A stretch of DNA of 64,000 nucleotides from CF-46 sp963760735 (GTDB lineage: Bacteria; Chloroflexota; Limnocylindria; Limnocylindrales; CSP1-4): contig CAVXEB010000004.1 in assembly GCA_963760735.1 (NCBI GenBank), forward strand, positions 124,001 to 188,000. The letters run 5' to 3'. Of the stretch, positions 36,163 to 44,718 are shown one piece after another (within the stretch, counting starts at the first letter, position 1; every line of letters begins with the position of its first letter). A program made the position numbers and the translations under genes. The notes under the pieces are model-generated. The model was not told the origin of the DNA. It ran no database searches and was given only the letters and a program-made list of their open reading frames with translations.

Positions 36163-37476
36163 TTACGGCAGCCGTCGCTGCCACGCCGGGGGGCTCGTCG
36201 CGGACCACGGTGCCGCTGTTGCGGTGCCGGTTGTCGGATCGACGAGGAGCTGCTGGATGGAATCGCCGCCATCCTGGGCGATCGGGACGAACAGGATCGA
36301 CGTGTCCGCGGGAGACCAGTCGAGCTGGTTGCCGCAGCAGCCGGTGATCTTGTGCTTCGTCTCGATCCCGACGCCAGTCCCATCGACGGGAACGATCGCC
36401 AGCGTCATGTCCTGGTTGCGGGTGCCGTACCCGCGGGTGATCGCCAGTCGCGTTCCGTCGTTCGACCAGGCCGGCGAGTCCTGGAAGATCGCCCCGGCCG
36501 GCAGCGGCAAGGCAACGTCCGAGCTCCCATTGAGCGCGACGACATGGACCTGGTACGTGTTGTGGCCATGCTCCATGTCGTTCTGGACCGCCACCTCCGC
36601 CCTCGAATAGGCGATCCGTGACCCGTCGGGCGACACCTCCACGAAGTCGCGGCCGATCCCGGCCTCCGGCGCGACGACCGTCCGGACGGTCCCGGTCCCC
36701 GGATCGACCGCGTAGATGCCGTTGCCGCCCCCGTTGCCGCCCACGGGCGCGGAGGACCCGAAGACGATCTCTTTCCCGTCGGGCGGTCGCCACGACGGCT
36801 CCTGGACGGGCATCTTGACGTCGACCTTCCGAAGGCCGGTCCCGTCAGCCGTTGCGATCCAGAGATCCTTCATGCCGTCGGGACCAGCCGCGAAGGCGAT
36901 CTCCTTGCCATCGGGCGAGAACGAGTAGTGGCTGATGCCCTGCAGCGCGTTGGGCGTGACGAAGACCGGCCCGGAGCCGTCGACGTTGCTCACCACGAGC
37001 GAGCCCAGAAGGGAGTCAGCGGCTCTCCGGTTCTCGAAGGCCATCTTCTGGCCGTCGCGCGAGAAGACGGGGTTCAGGTCCTCGCCGGACCCGGATGCAA
37101 CGACGGTGTCCGCCTTGGTCACGGGGTCGACCGTATGGATGTCCCCGTTGGCGGCATACGCGACGAGACCGTTCGCCGCGGGGCCGAACGGCGCAACGAC
37201 GTGTGGCCGGGATCCGGCGACCACGAGGGCGCCGAGCAGGGCGAGGACGAGGAGCGCGGCGACGGCCAGGATCCGCCACGGGACCCTCGGCACCACGTTC
37301 GCGCGTGACGTGACGGCAGACATCGGAAGCCACCTTTCGGGGAACGTCCAGGCAGGCCGCTGCCGCATGGCTGCGGTCTGCCGGACGATGTCGTCTCGGT
37401 AGTCGGGCACGGACGGACGGCCCGTGCGGGCGAAGAGCTCGGGCAGGTCCTGCTCGAAACGCTGTTCGGAGGTCAT
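36163..37476 (-). CDS. Membrane protein with TolB-like beta-propeller; possible anti-sigma partner
   Basis: The 437-residue protein has about 65 N-terminal residues that would lie in the cytoplasm, one membrane helix at 68-88 and an outside domain of PD40/WD40-like blades (NPVFSRDGQKMAFENR near 134, YSFSPDGKEIAFAAG near 185, PAWSNDGTRLAITRGYG near 340). It is translationally coupled to the ECF sigma gene (ATGA overlap). That placement and topology fit an anti-sigma factor with an outside sensor, but no zinc anti-sigma His-Cys-Cys motif is visible, so the role is inference. Confidence 0.75.
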   Translation of the reverse strand: MTSEQRFEQDLPELFARTGRPSVPDYRDDIVRQTAAMRQRPAWTFPERWLPMSAVTSRANVVPRVPWRILAVAALLVLALLGALVVAGSRPHVVAPFGPAANGLVAYAANGDIHTVDPVTKADTVVASGSGEDLNPVFSRDGQKMAFENRRAADSLLGSLVVSNVDGSGPVFVTPNALQGISHYSFSPDGKEIAFAAGPDGMKDLWIATADGTGLRKVDVKMPVQEPSWRPPDGKEIVFGSSAPVGGNGGGNGIYAVDPGTGTVRTVVAPEAGIGRDFVEVSPDGSRIAYSRAEVAVQNDMEHGHNTYQVHVVALNGSSDVALPLPAGAIFQDSPAWSNDGTRLAITRGYGTRNQDMTLAIVPVDGTGVGIETKHKITGCCGNQLDWSPADTSILFVPIAQDGGDSIQQLLVDPTTGTATAAPWSATSPPAWQRRLP

Positions 37477-38054
37477 GCGGGATGCCCTCCCACGACGGCC
37501 GCGCCCACCGGGTGCTCCGGCAGCACGGTCGAGCGCATGGCCGCGAGTGCGTAGTGCAGCCGCGACTTGGCCGTTCCGAGCGGAATGCCCACGGACGCCG
37601 CGACTTCGGGCAGCGGCATCCCCAGGTAGAAGTGCAGGACGACGACCGCGCGATGCCCGGGGTCGAGGCGCGCAAGGGCCTCGTCGAGCAGATCGCGGTC
37701 GGCCAGGGCGCCGGCCGTGTCGGACACGGTCGGCGAATCGATCGGTTGGAGCTCGACCTCGATCACGCGCCTGCGCCGGCGCCGATCCAGGTCGAACGAT
37801 GCGTTGACGAGAAGTCGATGCAGCCAGGCCTCGAACCGATCGGGGTCGCGCAGGCCCCGGAGATCGCGCCAGGCGTGGATGAGCGTTTCCTGGACCGCGT
37901 CGCGCGCGAGCTCCGGGTCCCGGAGGATGAGGCGGGCTGCCGTGTCCAGCCGCGCGATCGTCAGGTCGACGAGCACGGTGAAGGCGTCATGATCGCCAGC
38001 CCGGGCACGCTCGACGAGACTTCGCTGATCCACGGTCCGCCTCGGATGCGGCAC
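37473..38054 (-). CDS. ECF RNA polymerase sigma factor
   Basis: The 193-residue protein has region 2 near residues 45-90 (RDPELARDAVQETLIHAWRD, then FEAWLHRLLVN) and region 4 near 120-175 (LDPGHRAVVVLHFYLGMPLPEVA, then PLGTAKSRLHYALAAMR). There is no extra C-terminal domain. The start is GTG 38054; GTG 38033 with GAGG upstream is equally possible. It overlaps the propeller gene by four bases, suggesting sigma and regulator are made together. TAAC/GTTA-rich sequence lies upstream, but I cannot define an ECF promoter. Confidence 0.88.
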   Translation of the reverse strand: MPHPRRTVDQRSLVERARAGDHDAFTVLVDLTIARLDTAARLILRDPELARDAVQETLIHAWRDLRGLRDPDRFEAWLHRLLVNASFDLDRRRRRRVIEVELQPIDSPTVSDTAGALADRDLLDEALARLDPGHRAVVVLHFYLGMPLPEVAASVGIPLGTAKSRLHYALAAMRSTVLPEHPVGAAVVGGHPA

Positions 38055-38257
38055 GGCCTGTGCGGTCGTGCTCGACAGGGTATGACGCCCGCCCTCGTCG
38101 GATCGTTCACTCCCGCACGACGGGCGGCCCCATCCGGAAATAACGGCTCCGGGGACGGGCGACTAACGGATTCTCCCGATGCGCGGCCGCGGCCCCTGCG
38201 CGAGGCTGGGCGACGAACCACCGCACCACATCACGTCCACTCCGGAAGGGGGACTCC

Positions 38258-39127
38258 ATGACGATCACGCACTCGCCGGCCACGATGAACCGGGGCGAGC
38301 CCATGTCGACCACGATGCCGACGCCCGATCTCGAGGCCATCAAGGTTCGGCAGCAGACGACCTGGGCGAGCGGCGACTATCACATGATCGGGACGCAGAT
38401 CCAGATCGTGAGCGAGCTCCTCGTCGAATCGCTGGACCTCCGCTCGACCGAGCGGGTCCTCGATGTCGCGACCGGCAGCGGCAACGCGGCGATGGCCGCC
38501 GCGCGGCGCGGCTGCGAGGTCGTCGGCGTCGACTACGTCCCCGCCCTGCTCGAGCGAGCGCGCCGGCGAACGAAGGCGGAAGGCCTGAGCATCGACTACG
38601 TCCAGGGCGATGCCGAGGCGCTCTCGTTCCTCGACGGCAGCTTCGACGTCGGGATGTCCGTGTTCGGAACGATGTTCGCGCCGAACCAGGAGCAGGCGGC
38701 GGCCGAGCTCACGCGAGTCGTCCGGCCGGGCGGCCGGATCGGCATCGTCGCGCACACCCCGGACGGCTTCATCGGGCAGCTGTTCCGGACGATCGCAAAG
38801 CACGTCCCGCCGCCGCCCGGACTCCGGTCGCCGATCCAGTGGGGCACGGAGATCCGCCTCCGTGAGCTGTTCGGCGAGCGGATGTCCGGCATGACGACGC
38901 AGAAGCGGTTCTACGTCTTCCGGGATCGATCGCCGGAGTCGTGGGTCGACTACTGGAAGCGCTGGTACGGGCCGATGACGAAGGCGTTCGAATCGGTGAG
39001 CGGCGTCTCCGGCCGGCTGGCGCTCGCGACCGACGTGCTCGAGCTGATCGCCCGCTTCAACCGGACCGACGACGGCACGATGGTCGTCCCGACCGAGTAT
39101 CTCGAAGCGGTGATCGTCAAGGCCTGA
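38258..39127 (+). CDS. Class I SAM-dependent methyltransferase
   Basis: The 289-residue protein has methyltransferase motif I VLDVATGSGNAAMAAA near residue 67, an acidic motif II GVDYVPALLERA near 88, VQGDAEALSF near 110 and the post-I strand VVRPGGRIGIVAHTP near 150. It is of the ubiE/Methyltransf_11 type; the acceptor is unknown. GGAAGGGGG lies before ATG 38258, though ATG 38303 (MSTTMPTPDLE) is also plausible. Confidence 0.86.
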   Translation: MTITHSPATMNRGEPMSTTMPTPDLEAIKVRQQTTWASGDYHMIGTQIQIVSELLVESLDLRSTERVLDVATGSGNAAMAAARRGCEVVGVDYVPALLERARRRTKAEGLSIDYVQGDAEALSFLDGSFDVGMSVFGTMFAPNQEQAAAELTRVVRPGGRIGIVAHTPDGFIGQLFRTIAKHVPPPPGLRSPIQWGTEIRLRELFGERMSGMTTQKRFYVFRDRSPESWVDYWKRWYGPMTKAFESVSGVSGRLALATDVLELIARFNRTDDGTMVVPTEYLEAVIVKA

Positions 39128-39231
39128 CCTCCCGCTCGTTCTCCCAGCGCCGGCACCGGTCGACCTCTCCCGCGTCGATCGGTGCTCGCGCCGGGCCCGG
39201 GGCGGCCCGCCGACCCGACTACGATGACGCC

Positions 39232-39684
39232 ATGCCGCTGACCGGAGCGTACGAACCCAGCACTGCCGGCTGGGCCCGCAAGCAGGCAGAGGCCTACGAG
39301 GCATCGGGCGGCGAGGCGTCGGCCACGCTGCGCGGCCGGCCCGTCATCGTCCTGACCTCGATCGGCGCGAAGACCGGCCGGCTCCGCAAGACCGCCCTGA
39401 TGCGGGTCGAGCACGACGGCGTGTATGCCGTCGTGGCCTCGCTCGGTGGCGCACCGAAGCATCCGGTCTGGTACCACAACCTCAAGGCCGATCCCCACGT
39501 GGAGCTCCAGGACGGCGCGACGAAGCGCGACTACCTCGCCCGCGAGGTCGTCGGCGACGAGAAGGCGATCTGGTGGGTGCGGGCCCTCGAGACGTGGCCC
39601 GACTACGCGAAGTACCAGGAGAAGACCGACCGGCAGATCCCCGTCTTCGTCCTCGACCCGATCGAGGAGACCGGGCCGGGCTGA
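39232..39684 (+). CDS. Nitroreductase family deazaflavin-dependent oxidoreductase
   Basis: This 150-residue Ddn-type protein has VIVLTSIGAKTGRLRKTALMR near residues 40-60, the F420 phosphate-binding region, then HPVWYHNLKADPHVELQDG near 80, both strongly conserved in the family. It probably reduces quinones or nitroaromatics with F420H2. TACGAT lies exactly six bases before the ATG with no ribosome site, a clear leaderless candidate. Confidence 0.86.
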   Translation: MPLTGAYEPSTAGWARKQAEAYEASGGEASATLRGRPVIVLTSIGAKTGRLRKTALMRVEHDGVYAVVASLGGAPKHPVWYHNLKADPHVELQDGATKRDYLAREVVGDEKAIWWVRALETWPDYAKYQEKTDRQIPVFVLDPIEETGPG

Positions 39685-39697
39685 CGGGCCGTCGCCG

Positions 39698-40243
39698 TCA
39701 GTCGTACGAGAACGAGAACGACGGATCCGGGAAGAGCGGCTTGAACGAGCCGAACGGCGGCCAGGACGGCAGCACGCTCTTCGACGGCAGCTCGAAGTCG
39801 GCGGTGCCCGCCTGCTCGACCACGCACACACCGAACAGCTCGAGGACGATGCCGCAGCGCCCGCCGGAGATCCCCCAGACGAGCGTGTGGGACGGGAACG
39901 CGAGATCGTCCGCGGACAGGTGCTCGTAGACGAGGGCAACCTGCTGGGGCCGCCGGTGCGGCTGGACGCACGATCCCGACAGCGCGTCGACGCGGCGTCC
40001 GGCAAACGGCTCGTCCAGCGTGAACGCGAGGCACTCCTGCACGTCGGCGAGGCTCGTCACCGCCACCTGGAGGTGGAGACGGTGCTTGTCGCCGGGCAGG
40101 TTGTCGATCGTGTAGCTCGCGACCCGCACGGAGACGCCGTGCAGCCGATCGGCGGCCGGCGGTGGCCGCAATACGTTCGTCGACGCGACGATCCCGCCGA
40201 AGGCAAGGGCGATCGCACCGAACAGGACGAGGACGAGGCGCAT
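39698..40243 (-). CDS. Hypothetical exported or membrane-anchored protein
   Basis: The 181-residue protein begins with a hydrophobic segment (LVLVLFGAIALAFGGIVAS) typical of a signal peptide or anchor. The rest contains four Cys (in VQECLAF, GSCVQP, GGRCGI and GVCVVE) that could pair outside the cell. No family is recognised. The C-terminus is Pro/Ser/Phe-rich. CAGACT lies eight bases before the ATG. Confidence 0.6.
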   Translation of the reverse strand: MRLVLVLFGAIALAFGGIVASTNVLRPPPAADRLHGVSVRVASYTIDNLPGDKHRLHLQVAVTSLADVQECLAFTLDEPFAGRRVDALSGSCVQPHRRPQQVALVYEHLSADDLAFPSHTLVWGISGGRCGIVLELFGVCVVEQAGTADFELPSKSVLPSWPPFGSFKPLFPDPSFSFSYD

Positions 40244-40318
40244 CGCGCGCCAGTCTGCCCGGGCGCGCTCCGTTGGCGAGGGGCGCGTTCGTACCGCGTC
40301 GTGTGGGAGGGTCGGCCG

Positions 40319-40702
40319 TCAGGCCGTCGGTCGCTGCACGATGTAGAGCAGGTTCCGGTCCGGGTCCTCGAGGACGAACATCGGGACCGGGTCCGGGATC
40401 AGCTCGGACGCGACCTTCGCGCCGGCGGCGCCGAACGCGGCATGGTCGGCCGCGGCATCCTCGGTCGTGAGCCGGATCCCGGTGTCGATCCCGGCCGTGT
40501 AGCCGTCGTGGGCCCGGACGAGGGCCAGGGAGGTCGCGGCGCCGGGCGGGGCGAGCTCGACCCAGCGATCTCCACCGAACCGGGCGTCCATCCGCACCTC
40601 GAACCCGAGCAGGTCGCGGTAGAACGCGATGGCGCGATCCTGATCCGAGACCGGGATCGCGATCGTCGCGATCTGGCTGATGCGTGTGGTCGTCGCAACC
40701 AT
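40319..40702 (-). CDS. VOC family protein (glyoxalase-like)
   Basis: The 127-residue VOC protein has IATIAIPVSDQDRAIAFYRDLLGFEV at the start and VPMFVLEDPDRNLLYIVQ at the end, the two metal-site modules of the fold. AGGAGG lies five bases before the ATG at 40702. It follows the NTF2-like gene at 40774-41184 on the same strand. The ligand is unknown. Confidence 0.8.
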   Translation of the reverse strand: MVATTTRISQIATIAIPVSDQDRAIAFYRDLLGFEVRMDARFGGDRWVELAPPGAATSLALVRAHDGYTAGIDTGIRLTTEDAAADHAAFGAAGAKVASELIPDPVPMFVLEDPDRNLLYIVQRPTA

Positions 40703-40773
40703 GGCAGCCTCCTGATGAACGTGACTCAATCAGTCAGACTGCCTATTCCGCCGGTTCTCATCGGCGGTGTCGG

Positions 40774-41184
40774 TCAGGCGGTGGCCGGCTCCATCTTCTC
40801 GACGAAGTCCGCGCGCCAGGCCGGGGCCTCGAACGGGTTGGCGAAGTACTCGGTCATCTTCGCGATCTTGCCGCCGCGTAGCTCGCCGATGCCGATGTAG
40901 CTCACCGGGACGCCATCGCCGTAGTCGATGGAGCCCTCGACGACGAAGAGATCCCCGCCCCCGAGCATCCGCTTGTAGGCGAACGTCGGCGACGTGCCGG
41001 ACATCTCGGGATAGTGATCGGCCAGACGCAGCGACGCCGCCTTCGACAGGCGCTCGCCGGACTGTGGCCATTCCTCGACGAAGTCGTCGGTCCCGAACTC
41101 CTGGATCAGCTGCGTGAGCTTGCCGAAGTCGCCGGTCTTGAGGACGGCCTCCATGGCCGTCGCCAGTTCTCTCGTGTCCGCCAT
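40774..41184 (-). CDS. SnoaL/NTF2-like protein
   Basis: The 136-residue protein looks like a SnoaL-type cone fold: an N-terminal helix pair (ELATAMEAVLKTGDFGKL), DDFVEEWPQSGE near residue 33, DLFVVEGSIDYGDGV near 78 and IGELRGGKIAKMTEYFANPFEAPAWR at the end, where the last strands carry the usual pocket residues. Such proteins are isomerases, hydrolases or binding proteins. GAGGGGG lies seven bases before the ATG. Confidence 0.75.
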   Translation of the reverse strand: MADTRELATAMEAVLKTGDFGKLTQLIQEFGTDDFVEEWPQSGERLSKAASLRLADHYPEMSGTSPTFAYKRMLGGGDLFVVEGSIDYGDGVPVSYIGIGELRGGKIAKMTEYFANPFEAPAWRADFVEKMEPATA

Positions 41185-41248
41185 CGGAACCCCCTCGTGC
41201 TGGTTTGGACCCTCAGATTGGACCTCGCCCCAACCCGCTTCAAGGGAG

Positions 41249-41893
41249 TTATCCACCAACTCCTTCGACTCCTTCGTTCGATGCCCACGGCGATCGCGCC
41301 ATCCAGCCCACGAGGTCCGCGTCGTTCAGGAGGCGGGCGCTCTGGCACCTCGGACGACGCGACGCCTCGCGCCGGATCGCGTCGACGAAGTGGCGGTCGA
41401 ACGCGCCGCGCGGAAACGCGGCCATGACGCCCGGGCGGACCGCGTCCACGAGCGCGTAGCCATCGCCCCGGACGTCGAGCCCGGTCGAGCGGTCGAGGAG
41501 CACGGCCTCGACGCCGTCGTCGAGGGTCACGCCCTGTCGCATGTGCAGGATGATCGCGATCGCCACCCGTTCGGCCGCCTCCGGGGACAGGCCCGCCCGC
41601 TCGAGGAAGCGACGGGCGAACTCGGCTCCTTCCACCTCGAAGCACATCGTGTTCGCGGGGATCGTCCGAAGACCACCGTCGTGCAGCAGCGAGGCAGCCC
41701 ACAGGACCTGCCGGTCGAAGGCCCAGCCCTCACCGTCGGCGATGGCCGCACCCCAGCAATAGGCGCGGACCGAGTGCGTCAGCAGGTAGTCGGGCAGCCG
41801 GTCGTTGGCCCACTGCCACGCCGCGTCGGAGACGTCGTCCTGTGGGACGGCGATGCCGGCGATCGAGACCGGCAGGCCGGGGTCGGGTCGCAT
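41249..41893 (-). CDS. HD domain-containing protein
   Basis: The 214-residue protein has the HD phosphohydrolase pattern: TLLTHSVRAY-like H near residue 40, the HD pair in ASLLHDGGL near 71, ILHMRQG near 115 and a later Asp in VDAVRPGVMAAF. It resembles the cyanamide-hydratase/urea-cycle-type HD proteins. The substrate is not assignable. It starts 18 bases after the PH-domain gene's stop (41912) and may share its message. Confidence 0.75.
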   Translation of the reverse strand: MRPDPGLPVSIAGIAVPQDDVSDAAWQWANDRLPDYLLTHSVRAYCWGAAIADGEGWAFDRQVLWAASLLHDGGLRTIPANTMCFEVEGAEFARRFLERAGLSPEAAERVAIAIILHMRQGVTLDDGVEAVLLDRSTGLDVRGDGYALVDAVRPGVMAAFPRGAFDRHFVDAIRREASRRPRCQSARLLNDADLVGWMARSPWASNEGVEGVGG

Positions 41894-41911
41894 CCCCGCG
41901 ATCCCGCCGGA

Positions 41912-42613
41912 TCAGATGCGGCTCAGCAGCTCGCTCTTCTTGGTCTCGTATTCCGCGGGCGTGATCGCGCCAGCGTCGCGGAGCTTGGCGAGGTCGCCGA
42001 GCGTCGCGGTGATCTCCGCCGACGTCGGGGCCGCGGGGGCGGTCGCGGCTGCGGCCGGCGTCGCCTGGGCCGCGACGATCGCGTTCGCGACCGCCTGACC
42101 TGCCGCGGCGGCGGCCCCGGTCTTCTGCTCGATGATCGCCTTCTGGAAGGCTTCGACGCCCCGGATCGTCGTGAGCGTGTCGGCACCTGCCGCGCCCGAG
42201 GCCGACATGATCCTCAGGTTGCCGTACCCCAGGCTACGTCCGATGGCGGACACGTTGCTCTTCACGTCGGCGATCGAGGACAGGAGTGTGTCGTAGGTCC
42301 GGCGCCGGATCAGGCCATCGTGGCCGATGACCCGCTGGTTCGTGACCCCGTACTCGGCCGTGCGCCAGGCGATGACGTTGTAGACGATCGACCCGGCGGC
42401 GCCGATCGCCAGGACGACCTCTGCCAACCCCAGGATCCGGTTGAAGAAGCCCACGATCCCGTTGGTCTGATCGGTCTGGAGCCAGGTGAGGATCAGCACC
42501 CCGATGATCGCCAGGATCGCCCACTTCGAGTCGGCGAGCGGTGCCATCCAGTGCTTGCTCGTCCGGGCGACGACTGCCTCACCGGCGATCAGCTTTTCGT
42601 CGAAGTCGCTCAT
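41912..42613 (-). CDS. PH-domain and SHOCT-domain membrane protein
   Basis: The 233-residue protein has two membrane helices at about residues 31-47 and 62-82, then a bacterial PH-like segment (YGVTNQRVIGHDGLIRRRTYDTLL, followed by SSIADVKSNVS). It ends in a SHOCT motif (LGDLAKLRDAGAITPAEYETKKSELL) after an Ala/Pro linker. SHOCT tails are thought to mediate assembly. Function unknown. GAGGTGGAAG precedes the ATG. Confidence 0.75.
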   Translation of the reverse strand: MSDFDEKLIAGEAVVARTSKHWMAPLADSKWAILAIIGVLILTWLQTDQTNGIVGFFNRILGLAEVVLAIGAAGSIVYNVIAWRTAEYGVTNQRVIGHDGLIRRRTYDTLLSSIADVKSNVSAIGRSLGYGNLRIMSASGAAGADTLTTIRGVEAFQKAIIEQKTGAAAAAGQAVANAIVAAQATPAAAATAPAAPTSAEITATLGDLAKLRDAGAITPAEYETKKSELLSRI

Positions 42614-42778
42614 GGCTTCCACCTCGAATGCGAGCGCGGCCTGGGCATGTCGGCTCCCGTCGGCAGCGTCGCAACGGCCGGGGGACACGTCAACGGGGTG
42701 CGCCACCCGTCTCCGAGGGGACGGACGCACGGCCAGCTCGCCCCTTCCGGGACCGGGTCCCGGCGCCGGACGAACGGA

Positions 42779-42810
42779 GGCGGAGGGGCCGGCTCGCGGC
42801 TCCCTCCGCC
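42779..42810. terminator. Hairpin after the ArsR-SRPBCC-VOC operon
   Basis: GGCGGAGGG (42779-42787) pairs with CCCTCCGCC (42802-42810) around a 14-base loop that itself contains a GAGCCG-type repeat. It lies 27 bases past the stop of the minus-strand VOC gene and is a likely terminator. The rest of the gap 42614-42836 shows nothing recognisable. Confidence 0.5.
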
Positions 42811-42836
42811 GATGGATGCGTGATGAGCGGCAACCG

Positions 42837-43241
42837 CTACGTGGCGACCGGCTTCTCCTGGACCGCCCAGCCGTTGCCGTCCGGATCGCTGAAGAAGGCG
42901 AACGAGTTCCAGGGGCCGCCGTGGCCGTCCCTCCACTCGCCGTCCTCGATGAACCGGACGGGTGTGATCTCGACGCCGGCGTCGGCGAGCTGTGCACGGG
43001 CCGCGTCGATGTCGGTGACGCACAGCTGGAGGCCCTGCAACGTGCCCGGATCCATCTTCGCGAGGCCCTTGCCGATCGAGATCGAGCAGGCCGACCCGGG
43101 CGGCGTCAGCTGGACGACGCGGAACGCTTCGCCGACCGAGTGGTCGACGTCGACGTTGAAGCCGCAGCGCTCCGAGTAGAACGCCTTGGCGCGGTCGACG
43201 TCCGAGACCGGGACGACGACGAGCTCGAGGGTGAAGTCCAT
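42837..43241 (-). CDS. VOC family protein
   Basis: The 134-residue VOC protein opens LELVVVPVSDVDRAKAFYSE, has QLTPPGSACSISIG in the middle and closes FAFFSDPDGNGWAVQE. It is clearly paralogous to the protein at 52407 (shared PVSDVDRAKAFY and TPPGSACSI). AAGGAG lies seven bases before the ATG. It is the last gene of an operon with SRPBCC and ArsR genes, so it is probably induced together with them. Confidence 0.83.
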   Translation of the reverse strand: MDFTLELVVVPVSDVDRAKAFYSERCGFNVDVDHSVGEAFRVVQLTPPGSACSISIGKGLAKMDPGTLQGLQLCVTDIDAARAQLADAGVEITPVRFIEDGEWRDGHGGPWNSFAFFSDPDGNGWAVQEKPVAT

Positions 43242-43266
43242 CGCGTTGCTCCTTGGGGTTGGTGGG

Positions 43267-43746
43267 TCAGACCGGCGTCGCGAGCCGGGCGAGGAGCTCG
43301 TCGAGACGGTCGAAACCGTCGTTCATCCCCTCCTCCATCCCGGACTCGATCATCGCGTCGCGGTCCGCGACGGACTGATAGACCGAATGCGTTCGTGCCG
43401 TCGTCCGGCCATCACGCTCCTCGAGTGTCAACGTGTCGAGGGACACGTGGCCCGGCGCGCCTTCGAACTCGAAGGTCTGGGTCATCCCGTCCGGCGAGAG
43501 GTCGCCGTGGAACACGCCGTGGAAGCCCCACGCGTTCTCGCCGTCCTTGTGAACGAACCGCCAGCTGCCGCCGGCACGCGGCTCCCAGGTGTCGATGACC
43601 ATCTCGTACTTGCGCGGGCCCATCCACTGGACGAGCAGCTCGGGGTCCGTGTACGCCGTGAACACGAGGCTGCGGGGCGCGTCGAACTCGCGGCTCACGT
43701 CGATGAACGGCTCGCCCTGGGGTGCGTTGATCTGCGTCTTCGACAT
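43267..43746 (-). CDS. SRPBCC/AHSA1 domain protein
   Basis: The 159-residue protein has the AHSA1 pattern: REFDAPRSLVFTAYTDPELLVQWMGP near residues 19-44, WRFVHKDGENAWGFHG near 72 and a C-terminal EEGMNDGFDRLDELLA helix. It binds hydrophobic ligands or client proteins; no specific role is known. It lies 35 bases downstream of the ArsR gene, a pairing that recurs at 61273-62105. Confidence 0.85.
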   Translation of the reverse strand: MSKTQINAPQGEPFIDVSREFDAPRSLVFTAYTDPELLVQWMGPRKYEMVIDTWEPRAGGSWRFVHKDGENAWGFHGVFHGDLSPDGMTQTFEFEGAPGHVSLDTLTLEERDGRTTARTHSVYQSVADRDAMIESGMEEGMNDGFDRLDELLARLATPV

Positions 43747-43781
43747 CGATCGATCCTCCAGTTCCTCTGTGCGTCGATGGG

Positions 43782-44147
43782 TTACTCGGTGGGTTCCGCG
43801 GCCGGCCGCGATGCGGTCGGGTCCGCCTGAAGGCGGGCCAGCAACGCGTCGAGTCGAGCGTGGCTCTCGTCCCAGTAGGCCTGGTATCGGGCGAGCCACT
43901 CCGTGGCGTCCCGCATCGGGGCCGCTTCGAGATGACTCAGTCGAGCGGTCGCTCGACGGGTCCGCGAGATCAGCCCCGCGCGCTCGAGAACCTTCAGGTG
44001 CTTCGAGATCGCCGGCTGGCTGACGTCGAACGGCGCCGCCAGCTCGGCGACGCTCGCGTCGCCGCTCGTCAGCCGAGCGAGGATCGCGCGCCTCGTGGGG
44101 TCGGCCAGCGCCCCGAACACTGCATCCAGCTGTTGCTCCACCACCAC
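43782..44147 (-). CDS. ArsR family transcriptional regulator
   Basis: The 121-residue winged-helix protein begins DAVFGALADPTRRAILARL and has FDVSQPAISKHLKVLERAGLISRTRR as the recognition region. No metal-binding Cys pair is present, so it is of the SRPBCC-associated type rather than a metal sensor. Three consecutive GTG codons (44147, 44144, 44141) could serve as start behind GGAG. It heads the ArsR-SRPBCC-VOC operon and probably represses it. Confidence 0.87.
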   Translation of the reverse strand: MVVEQQLDAVFGALADPTRRAILARLTSGDASVAELAAPFDVSQPAISKHLKVLERAGLISRTRRATARLSHLEAAPMRDATEWLARYQAYWDESHARLDALLARLQADPTASRPAAEPTE

Positions 44148-44151
44148 TCCA

Positions 44152-44209
44152 TAACCACTACGTTATAGAACAATGTGGTGATTAAACAGTCAGTCGCCGT
44201 CGTTGTCAA
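44152..44209 (-). promoter_or_regulatory. Sigma-70 promoter and operator of the ArsR operon
   Basis: On the minus strand TTGACA (44204-44209) and TTTAAT (44181-44186) are 17 bases apart, close to consensus. Downstream, over the start region, lie an inverted pair TAAC-N6-GTTA (44152-44165) and a wider ACCAC/GTGGT pair, suitable for an ArsR dimer. This AT-rich island stands out from its surroundings. Confidence 0.6.
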
Positions 44210-44718
44210 CCCCTGCCCGCTGGAACGACATCCGCGGATCCCGTCGCGTGGGTTGGAGCGTCGGCGAAGCGGTCGCGATGGACCCAGACCCACAGCGCCA
44301 CGACGAACCGTGCAAGGAGGCTCAGGCCATAGGTCGCACACCAGACGCAGACGGCCCCGATGACGAACAGCTCCAGGTAGGTGAACCAGCCCTCGAACAT
44401 CACGCCGACCAGCGACAGACCGTAGTGGACGGCCAGAAGGCGGCTGTCGCCCGTTCGCCACCAGGCGATCGCAAGGCTGAACAGGACCAGCGAGAGCGCG
44501 ACGCCGAACACCGCCACGGGAACGCCACCGATCCGGCTGTACTCGGACCGGGCGACGTCCTCGCAGCCGTGGAGCGGCCCGCAGACGGGCAGCTCGCCGC
44601 GCAGCTCGACGGACGCCAGGTACCCGGCGATCGCCAGACCCACGAGATCGAGAGAGGCGAGGACGAACGCCGGGTGGATCCGGCGGGCTCGTTGCCACCC
44701 GTCCGCGATCGTGCTCAC
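44206..44718 (-). CDS. Vitamin K epoxide reductase (VKOR) family protein
   Basis: This 170-residue membrane protein has about four to five helices. It carries both redox pairs of the VKOR family: the loop cysteines Cys46 and Cys52 (VCGPLHGC) and the quinone-proximal Cys124-VW-Cys127. Bacterial VKOR reoxidises periplasmic DsbA with quinone. Its GTG start overlaps the DsbA-like gene's stop by four bases, so the pair is one disulfide-forming unit. Confidence 0.88.
   Translation of the reverse strand: MSTIADGWQRARRIHPAFVLASLDLVGLAIAGYLASVELRGELPVCGPLHGCEDVARSEYSRIGGVPVAVFGVALSLVLFSLAIAWWRTGDSRLLAVHYGLSLVGVMFEGWFTYLELFVIGAVCVWCATYGLSLLARFVVALWVWVHRDRFADAPTHATGSADVVPAGRG

Noticed and set aside
41114..42823. 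569-codon plus-strand open frame
   Set aside because: It crosses several minus-strand genes with recognisable domains and ribosome sites; long antisense frames are expected at this GC content.
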